A DNA stretch of 64,000 nucleotides from Prevotellaceae bacterium KH2P17 (GTDB taxonomy: Bacteria; Bacteroidota; Bacteroidia; Bacteroidales; Bacteroidaceae): assembly GCA_900199655.1 (NCBI GenBank), contig FZRE01000014.1, forward strand, positions 46,286 through 110,285. Reading direction: 5' to 3'. The position numbers were made by a program, and so were the translations under genes. Below the pieces are notes generated by a model. That model saw nothing but the letters and a program-made list of their open reading frames with translations. It was not told the DNA's origin and searched no databases. Every line of letters begins with the position of its first letter. Positions within the stretch are counted from its first letter, which is position 1. This document shows positions 56,100 through 64,000 of the stretch, piece after piece.

Positions 56100-56227
56100 A
56101 GGATTTCAATTCTTTTTATTTGCGTTTTGCCCTGCCTTTTGATGGCGGAAATGCGTTTTCCGCCTCAACCAGCTGCTCCCCTGCCCTCTCACAAGCCAAC
56201 ACCTAACACCCAACACCTATCACCCAC

Positions 56228-56312
56228 GAACTTTCGACACTTGTCGCACAATCATCCGACAGGTGTCACACCATCGTGCGACAAGTGTCGAAAGTTGCAG
56301 AAGCATAGCTTC
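56228..56312. repeat. GACAnnTGTC triple-palindrome element, copy E
   Basis: GACA cores start at 56236, 56258 and 56280, with outer arms GAACTTTCGACA and TGTCGAAAGTT, then GAAGCATAGCTTC. Rest of 56100-56598 shows no gene. Confidence 0.88.
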
Positions 56313-56598
56313 AGCACCTCAGCCGACTGCTGCCTGCACGGGAATAAAATGTATATGAGGATGGTACAAGCCGCCGGCGGACGGAACGGAGACAAACGAA
56401 AAAAGCCGGCTGTCATCCCGACAGCCGACCTTCAAAAAACAAACTACTTAAAAACTAATCTACTAAAACAAATCAAAAAATATTTCTTTCCGGCCTTAGC
56501 CGTAATTACCACATTAATGATGCCGCAAATATAGGGTTTTTCGTTATATGCTCCAAACCCTTAAAAGAAAAAAAACTATTTATTTGCAAATTATCTCT

Positions 56599-56629
56599 AA
56601 AAAAGGGACAAACCGACATGGTCTGCCCC
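56599..56629 (-). terminator. groEL terminator
   Basis: On the minus strand GGGGCAGACC pairs with GGTTTGTCCC (two G-U pairs) over a 5-base loop, followed by TTTTTT. Confidence 0.82.
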
Positions 56630-56661
56630 TCTTTTGATATCTGAAGTTTTCAAAATTGCGG

Positions 56662-58335
<1,674 letters not shown>

Positions 58336-58608
58336 TTAGTCTTCAACAACTGCCAACACATCGCTCTGGCGCATCATGAGATACTTCTCACCGCCGTTTT
58401 CAAGTTCGGTGCCGGCATATTTGCCATAGAGAACGGTATCGCCCACCTTCAGGAACATTGCCTCATCCTTGGTTCCGTTGCCAACAGCAATCACCTTGCC
58501 GCGCTGCGGTTTCTCCTTTGCTGTATCCGGAATAATGATTCCACCTACTTTTTCTTCAGCTGGTGCGGGGAGTACCAGCACTCTGTCTGCTAATGGTTTA
58601 ATTGTCAT
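58336..58608 (-). CDS. groES: Co-chaperonin GroES (10 kDa)
   Basis: The 90-residue lid protein begins [33 protein letters not shown] and has the mobile loop and [13 protein letters not shown] segments. A palindrome-rich leader (58660-58727) precedes it, different from the common promoter pattern and likely to be the heat-shock control region. Confidence 0.97.
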   Translation of the reverse strand: MTIKPLADRVLVLPAPAEEKVGGIIIPDTAKEKPQRGKVIAVGNGTKDEAMFLKVGDTVLYGKYAGTELENGGEKYLMMRQSDVLAVVED

Positions 58609-58649
58609 AATACTTATATTTTAATTGTTTGTTTGAACTTTCAGGTTTA

Positions 58650-58727
58650 CGCCCTACGCTATACGAAAAGTGTGCCAATCTCGTCGAATGACAAAATTGG
58701 CACACTTCTGACTGACAATTCTGTCAG
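58650..58727 (-). promoter_or_regulatory. Palindromic control region of groESL
   Basis: A perfect 12-bp inverted repeat AAGTGTGCCAAT/ATTGGCACACTT (58668-58679, 58696-58707) is followed by a second palindrome, CTGACA-N4-TGTCAG (58712-58727). On the minus strand TTGGCACACTTTTCGT resembles a sigma-54 -24/-12 element (TGGCAC-N5-TTGC) with an imperfect -12. The motifs TGCCA-N4-TGTCA and TGACA-N4-TGTCA could be activator sites. No TAnnTTTG box was found here. Confidence 0.6.
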
Positions 58728-58736
58728 CCCAAGGGG

Positions 58737-60158
58737 TCATTTGCTCTCCACCACGGCGTCCAGGTCAATGAACTCTCCCCTCGCCTTGCGCTCCTCAATG
58801 AGGCGGTTGAGCTTCTTCCGCCGGTCGGGAGCTATCCACTTACGCGCAAAGATGTTGGGAATGGCCACGCCGATGGCGATGCAGATGATGAGCAGCGAGC
58901 CGTTGATGGCGTTGTGGGCGGCCAGGGTAACCTCGCCAACCACGCCCTGCATGTCGATAACAGCATAGAGGGCACGGTACATGAGCACGCCGGGAACCAT
59001 CGGGATGACGGCCGGAATGGTGATGCACTGATGCGGCGTGTGGACCAGATGCACCATCTTGATGTTGACGATGCTGATGAGCGCCGAGCCGCAAAGCGTG
59101 CCGAGGATGGGTCCCAGGTCGAGACCGATATTGCCGTTGCTCGGCCCTAAGTTGATAAAGTTACGCGAGCAAACGGCTATGATGCCGCCAACGGCAATCC
59201 AGGGCATCAGCCGGCGGGGCACATTGAAGATGGTTGCGAAGCCCATAGCTGATATGGCAGCCGCCAAGGCATACTCACCGAACGTGTGGTGGGGCGTCAT
59301 GCTCAAGCTCTTCACGAAGTTATCGATGCCGCAAACCTTAATGGCTACGGCGATGCCGAACGACATTGCGAGTACCATGATGACCGTATTGGTGGCCCGA
59401 ACCAGGCCGGTCTCGATGTGATTGTCGAGCATATCGCTCACAAAGTTGATGAGCGGAACGCCCGGAACGATAAAGAGAGCGCAGGCCATGAGCGGATGCC
59501 AGGGCGTATCTGAATGGAACACAGGCAGCAGACAGTCGGGGATATGAGCCTCTACCACGGGCGTTGAGATGAACGCCGACGCCCACGCAATGAGTGTGGA
59601 CACAAAGGCAGCGATGGCGATGTTGGCATACACGTTGGAACCCAGGCTGTTCAAGTACATGCGGAAGCGGTTACCCAGAATGGCGGCAATGGAGGCGTAG
59701 AAGAACGCAGGCCAGTCGCAGCCGAACTGGATACAGAAACCACCGCAGGCGAAACCTGCACAGATGGCCACCATCCACTCCGAGTAATGGCGCCGGGTGT
59801 GGGCTATTTTCTCCAGTTCCTCGCTGTAACGGTCGAGCGAATAGTCTTCCTTGATGGCCTGCCACGACAGTTTGCTGATGTCCTGGATGGCAGTCATGTC
59901 GATGCCATGCCGGTCGCAGCGCTGCATTTTGGAAAAAGAATGGGTCTCGTCGCTCACGTTCACCTGCAGCATGTAGTAGTCTACGTTGATGTGCAGGTTC
60001 TCTTCAGGCAGACCGAGGTAGGCTGCCGTGCGTTTCATATTCCGGATGATGCGGCTCGTATCGGCCGAACTCTCTACCAAAATCTGGCCTGTGCGGAGAA
60101 GCAAGTCGAGCTTTCGCCGCAGTATCTTTTCGGAAGTAACCTGTTCGATGGGTTCCAT
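58737..60158 (-). CDS. Threonine/serine exporter (ThrE family)
   Basis: The 473-residue protein fuses an N-terminal DUF1212 part, with RTGQILVESSADTSRIIRNMKRTAAYLGL, to about ten membrane helices including the second ThrE domain. Family members export threonine and serine using the proton gradient. Its -7 box TACTTTTG lies at 60202-60209 on the minus strand. It ends next to the groESL control region. Confidence 0.88.
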   Translation of the reverse strand: MEPIEQVTSEKILRRKLDLLLRTGQILVESSADTSRIIRNMKRTAAYLGLPEENLHINVDYYMLQVNVSDETHSFSKMQRCDRHGIDMTAIQDISKLSWQAIKEDYSLDRYSEELEKIAHTRRHYSEWMVAICAGFACGGFCIQFGCDWPAFFYASIAAILGNRFRMYLNSLGSNVYANIAIAAFVSTLIAWASAFISTPVVEAHIPDCLLPVFHSDTPWHPLMACALFIVPGVPLINFVSDMLDNHIETGLVRATNTVIMVLAMSFGIAVAIKVCGIDNFVKSLSMTPHHTFGEYALAAAISAMGFATIFNVPRRLMPWIAVGGIIAVCSRNFINLGPSNGNIGLDLGPILGTLCGSALISIVNIKMVHLVHTPHQCITIPAVIPMVPGVLMYRALYAVIDMQGVVGEVTLAAHNAINGSLLIICIAIGVAIPNIFARKWIAPDRRKKLNRLIEERKARGEFIDLDAVVESK

Positions 60159-60292
60159 GCGTAAGTTGAGTTTCGTGAATTTGCTTGCTGATTGTACGCT
60201 GCAAAAGTACGAAAAAACGTGAACCGCCCGACCGGCAGGAACATAAAAAAGCGCTGCAACGGGCGTTTTATTGCTTTATGTCAATCGGGCTG

Positions 60293-60982
60293 TCAATTCT
60301 TCTTGAGCTCCCGGCACACGATTTCGGCCAGCTGAGCCGCGCCGCGGGCCGTGGGATGCACCCCGTCACGCTGCAGCTGCAGCCCGTCCTTGTTGCTGAA
60401 GCGGGCGTGCAGGTCGATGAGCGGCAGGCCGTTACGCTTGGCCAAGCGGCGTAGGGCGGGGATAATGGCCCGGCTGATGGTGGAGTCGTTGATGCCCCAC
60501 GAGGAGTTCTGGCCCGGTATCGGGGTGCAGAGATAGATGTGCGGCCTGGCCGGCAGGGCCTGCAGACTGTCTATGAGTTGCTGGTAATCGTGCTCAAACT
60601 CGCTGCCGTACTGCCAGTTATAAGGCTTCGAATCATTGGTTCCCAACATCAGCACTACCCGGTCGGGGTTGTAGCCGAGTGCATCGTGCCAGGCCCGTTC
60701 ATGCTGATAAGGCCAGTCGCCCTTGTTGAGAACGGTGCGCGCACTCACCCCGAAGTTCATTACCCTGTAGCCCTCGCCCAGCAACTGCTGCAACCGGGCG
60801 GGATAACCTTCGGCCTCCGCCATGTCTATACCCATGCCGTCGGTAATGCTGTTGCCGATGCAAGCCACGCGAACGGCATCCTGCCGCGGCGCCCGGAACG
60901 AGCCGAGCCAGGCTGAGAGGTCGCTCAGCAGCTGGTCGTGGAACTCGAACTGGCGCTGGAATAATTTGTGATTCGGCTGGAA
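60293..60982 (-). pseudogene. SGNH/GDSL hydrolase lacking its 5' end
   Basis: The frame is open from just after a TGA (60983-60985) to 60293 and contains no ATG upstream of the SGNH core. A GTG at 60868 would start at VACIGNSITDG, which removes part of the first beta strand and any signal peptide. The catalytic Ser (GNSIT), Gly and Asn (GTNDS), and the Asp-x-x-His pair (DGVHPT) are intact. Upstream in-frame residues (FQPNHKLFQRQFEFHDQLL) look coding. It may be an esterase whose 5' end was lost near the IS21 element, or a real gene with a non-ATG start. Confidence 0.6.
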
Positions 60983-61383
60983 TCATTTTCAGCACTATTT
61001 CATTTTAATGTAATTGAGTATATGTCAATGTGCTATATAGATTCCTTAAACTTTCACTTTGCTATGAATTTTGCGGTGGTAACACACCGGTAACACATTT
61101 TGTACATGACCCAACAAGAATCATTAGCATGTATTCTATAGAGGATGATTTTAACTTATTCAAAGAGCTACACTACCATATTTATATATCGAAGTGTTTG
61201 AGGAACAAGGTGCATCAAGAAATTAAAAACTTAGCGCAAGATGAAAAATCCACTCGAAACAGACCCAGTTGGCCTACGCAAAGTGGCCCGCCCAAGTTAC
61301 TGCACATCTGATATGTTAAAATGTTCATCATTCTTCCTTTGGAGTGTTCCTTTTCCTACGTCATTGTTAGTAATTGTTTTTTG

Positions 61384-61413
61384 CAAATATAAACATTATT
61401 TTCAATATGGCAA
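61384..61413 (-). promoter_or_regulatory. Outward-facing promoter downstream of istB
   Basis: Minus-strand TTG (61411-61413) and TATATTTG (61384-61391) are 19 bp apart, directed out of the element towards the SGNH gene. Confidence 0.7.
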
Positions 61414-61418
61414 GCGTT

Positions 61419-62159
61419 TTAATTCTTTTTCTCTTGCCTTTTCCGGAGAGATTCTCCTTCAAGTTCTATCCTGATGGCCTGATGCACGATTCTGTCCATG
61501 AGAGCGTCTGCCACGGTCTTGTCGGCAATGGCATCATACCATCCCCGTACGGGTATCTGTGAGGCGATGATGGTTGACTTTCTTTCATGCCTGTCCTCGA
61601 TGATGTCCATGAGATGGTTCCTGGCCTGTGTGTCGAAGGGCTGTAGTGCGAAGTCATCGAGTATGAGCAGCTCCGTGCGCTCTATTTTCTTGAGTTCCTG
61701 CAGGATGGTTCCCTTTGTCCTGGCCATCCTGAGCTGTGCCATGAGCCTTGCCGTGTTGGCATAGAGCACCTTGTGGCCTTTCTGGCAGGCCCTGTATCCC
61801 AGGGCCGTGGCCAGATAGCTTTTCCCCGTTCCCGTACTTCCGGTGATGAACACGTTCCGTCCTTCTGCCATGAAGCCCAGTTCCGCCAGGCGCTGTACGA
61901 GATTGCGGTCAATCCCCCTCGGGGTGCCGTAGTCAATGTGTTCCACCGCGGCCTGATAGCGGAAGCCTGCCTGCCGGATGAGCCTCTCTATGGTGCGGTT
62001 GCACCTGTCGTCCCACTCGCTGGTGACGAGCCAGGAGACAAACTCGTCGGTGGTCATCCTGTCGGTGGTGAAGTTTTCCTGTGAGGCCTTGAAGGCCGCG
62101 TGCATGCCCAGCAGGCGCATCTGCAGCATCCTGCCCAGTGTTTCCCTGTTCATTTCCAT
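61419..62159 (-). CDS. istB: IS21 helper ATPase IstB
   Basis: The 246-residue AAA+ protein has a Walker A NVFITGSTGTGKSYLATALG and Walker B TELLILDDFALQPFD. It targets insertion together with IstA. It is intact and follows istA by 21 bases. Confidence 0.94.
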   Translation of the reverse strand: MEMNRETLGRMLQMRLLGMHAAFKASQENFTTDRMTTDEFVSWLVTSEWDDRCNRTIERLIRQAGFRYQAAVEHIDYGTPRGIDRNLVQRLAELGFMAEGRNVFITGSTGTGKSYLATALGYRACQKGHKVLYANTARLMAQLRMARTKGTILQELKKIERTELLILDDFALQPFDTQARNHLMDIIEDRHERKSTIIASQIPVRGWYDAIADKTVADALMDRIVHQAIRIELEGESLRKRQEKKN

Positions 62160-62180
62160 TGCTTTGTTCCTTTAAGTTTG

Positions 62181-63723
62181 TCAGTTATAATAATCCTTTC
62201 CCCTGATGTTTGCGTGCCTTGGCGTTGATTCCGGCATTGTCCCGTCCTCGGGGGCCGAGGTGCGGTCCTGTCCGGTTCTTAATATATGCTCCACTGCCGC
62301 GTAGTTGTAGGCCTGCAGCTGCATGGCCAGCCTGCAGGCGGCCACGAGGCGTTCTTTCCCGGCCTTCTGTCCAAGGGAGAGGATGCCCCTGCAGGCATTG
62401 CAGGCCTGCTGCGGTACTTTCTTGCCCGTGGCGACCATGCTGAGATACTCCTGAACTACCGGGTGGATGTCCCCGGCCTGACGGATATACGGCGTGGGGT
62501 CATCCTCCATGGCCATGCGCTGTCCTGGGGGCAGGTGCTCCGCGGCGGTGGTATATCCAAACCCCTCCGCGCTTCTGGAATGGTGCGCGATAAGCCGGTA
62601 ATGGATGTACACGTCCACATCGGAAGAGTTGTAGAATACGCTCACTTTCCTGCCCGCATAGCTGTAAGGGACACTGTAAAAATGGCCGTGCAGGCGTATG
62701 TGCCCGTTGCGCTGCACGGTGAGCATGCGCCGGTTGTGGAGCTCGAAGGGGCGTTCGGGAAGCGGACAGAGCGCCGTGCGCTCAATGTCCTCGAACTGTT
62801 CCCTGCGGCTGTACGGCCTGCCCGTGAGCGGTGTGTTGTTGTGAGCTTCCAGGGCCTTCCTGATGGCTGCGTTGAGCAGTTCCACGGAGGCCGCGTCCTC
62901 ATCGGAAATCATGGGATAGATGCGCTGGTAGGTCAGCCTGACGGCATCCTCCACGAGCGCCTTGTCCCTGGGCCGGCGCACCCTTGCCGGCACGACCGCG
63001 CAGCCGTAATGCTCCGCAAAGGCCTCGAAGTCGTCGTTGATCACGGCCTCATAGCGACCGGGCTTCTTCACGGCGGACTTGAGATTGTCGGGAACGATGA
63101 TTCTCGGAGCGCCGCCGAAGAACTCCATCGCATGCCGCAATGAGATGCTCCTTGTCCTGGCTCATGACCGCCTCGACGTAGGTCAGCTGGCTGCAGGGCA
63201 GGATGGCCACGAAGACCTCCACGGCAGTCCGCTTCCCCGTTGTGGGGTCGGTCAGGTGGAGCCTGTCGCCGGCAAAGTCTATGAACATGCGCTCGCCGGC
63301 CCTGTGTTCTATGTGCATGACGGTCCGGCCCTGTTCCATGTAGGCCAGCAGGAAGGAGTTGAAACGGCTCTTGGAGTAACCTACGGGATGCTCGAAGAGA
63401 CGTTTCTTGGTCATCCCACGCTTCCTCAGCCGCCGTGCATATGAAGGAAGCAGGGCCAGGAGTTCCCTGGCCGACGGGCTCTCAGGGCGGCCGGAGTTGG
63501 GATTGACCTGAAAGAGTTCATACAGCGTGGCGTCGTCCTTGGAAAGGAGTTCCCCAAGGGACAGTCCCAGCCGGTGGTAGATACGGAGGTACTTTCTCAC
63601 CGTCGTACGGGAGAGACCGAGCATCACGGCGATGCTGCGGGTACCATGGGCGCTGCCGCCCAGTCTTAATACTTGACGAAGTTTGTTCATCTTGATGGCA
63701 TTGTTAGGCATAGGCATCTGCAA
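62181..63723 (-). pseudogene. istA: IS21 transposase IstA, frameshifted
   Basis: The N-terminal part (63723 to about 63049) has the HTH and DDE start (IDFAGDRLHL). The C-terminal part continues in the +1 frame with RHAMEFFGGAPRIIVPDNLKSAV, DDE Asp/Glu and zinc-like residues. The break lies at about 63130-63137 inside CGGCATGC. Restoring a second CGGCATGC would give an uninterrupted ...LIAACRHAMEFFGG..., which aligns with other IstA proteins. So this copy is probably inactivated by loss of one 8-bp unit. The true start may be a later ATG near 63690. Confidence 0.82.
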
Positions 63724-63800
63724 TTAGTCCTCTTTAGAATAATTAACAGATAAAGGTAGCCTTTCTCAGGCAATCAGAGGAACATTTAACAAAGAAAATG

Positions 63801-63890
63801 GGTGGACCATTTTCGGCAGGTCAGGTGGACCACTTTCAGCAGGTCGGGTGGACCACTTTCAAATTGGTCAGATGGACCACTTTTTGGGGT
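63801..63890. repeat. IS21 terminal multiple repeats
   Basis: Four copies of (G)GTGGACCACTTT start at 63801, 63824, 63847 and 63871, spaced 23-24 bp, at the right IS end. They are typical transposase binding sites of IS21 elements. Confidence 0.85.
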
Positions 63891-64000
63891 CTCCTGTCCT
63901 AGATTTAGTTGACAGTTTTAGTAGTTAAATGTTCTTTAGGTTGACAATAAATTTCTTATGTGGAAATCTGGTTGTCAGGTTTTTCTGTTAAGTGCACTTT

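Larger units (their letters stand above)
61250..63890. mobile_element. IS21-family insertion sequence
   Basis: The element contains istA (frameshifted) and istB on the minus strand. Repeated GGTGGACCACTTT end sequences lie at 63801-63890, and weaker GGCCACTTT-like copies near 61270. Borders are approximate. The stretch 60986-61250 next to it has no recognisable gene. Confidence 0.88.

Noticed and set aside
56088..56534. 148-codon frame before groEL
   Set aside because: It is made mostly of the GACA element (copy E) and low-complexity sequence.
60986..61250. Small plus-strand frame left of the IS (61030-61311)
   Set aside because: It runs across the IS end sequences and shows no motif; the GGTAACACA direct repeat near 61078 is too short to call an att site.
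63049..63140. Programmed frameshift in istA
   Set aside because: No A-run or slippery heptamer is seen at the break, and loss of one 8-bp direct repeat explains it better.

Overview
The window looks like a chromosome segment of a Bacteroidota species, most likely Prevotella or a close relative. Promoters repeatedly match the Bacteroidota pattern: a TTG/TTTG -33 box, 18-20 bp, then TAnnTTTG. The gene content is Bacteroidales-like (UpxY/NusG-type regulator, Trp synthesis operon, GH57/debranching/glycosyltransferase glycogen cluster, ROK glucokinase). All calls come from reading sequence and remembered family motifs; no database search was run.

Layout. 1-9695 is an AT-rich surface-polysaccharide locus on the minus strand: ten tightly coupled genes (flippase, glycosyltransferases, acyltransferases), with the last gene cut by the window edge. 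A 1.16 kb non-coding gap follows. 10.8-20.5 kb holds mostly plus-strand housekeeping genes (outer-membrane protein, fmt, Sua5/YrdC, ClC channel, LysE exporter, rfbD, prfC), with a minus-strand glucokinase. 20.5-22.8 kb has an UpxY-like antiterminator and a secreted protein of unknown function. 22.8-29.8 kb is a complete tryptophan operon in the order D-C-F-A-B-E-G. It has a Bacteroidota promoter, a leader peptide with three consecutive Trp codons and an attenuator terminator. 30-31.4 kb has rpe and an ECF sigma gene, with a candidate small RNA behind the latter. 32-37 kb is the alpha-glucan/glycogen cluster. 37-44.8 kb has a Crp-type regulator, a lipid kinase, miaA, gap, mscL, a Sel1-repeat protein and guaA. 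44.9-51.8 kb is a TolC-HlyD-ABC exporter operon facing an AraC regulator. 52.5-56 kb has a MurU-like nucleotidyltransferase, a kinase fused to a RapZ C-terminal domain, and an orphan UmuD-like peptidase. 56.6-60.2 kb has groEL/groES and a Thr/Ser exporter. 60.3-64 kb has a 5'-decapitated SGNH hydrolase and an IS21-family element whose istA is frameshifted.

The most unusual feature is a system of intergenic repeats at nine places. Short palindromes of different sequence are laid out on one shared 22-bp register. The families are GACAnnTGTC, GTGAG-N5-CTCAC, AGGAG-N5-CTCCT and GAAGC-N3-GCTTC. They sit side by side in the same arrays without losing phase, and one hybrid unit joins two of them. 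A 22-bp step is about two helical turns, so the palindromes would all lie on one face of the DNA. One such array lies inside the trp operon, exactly where its gene order is rearranged.
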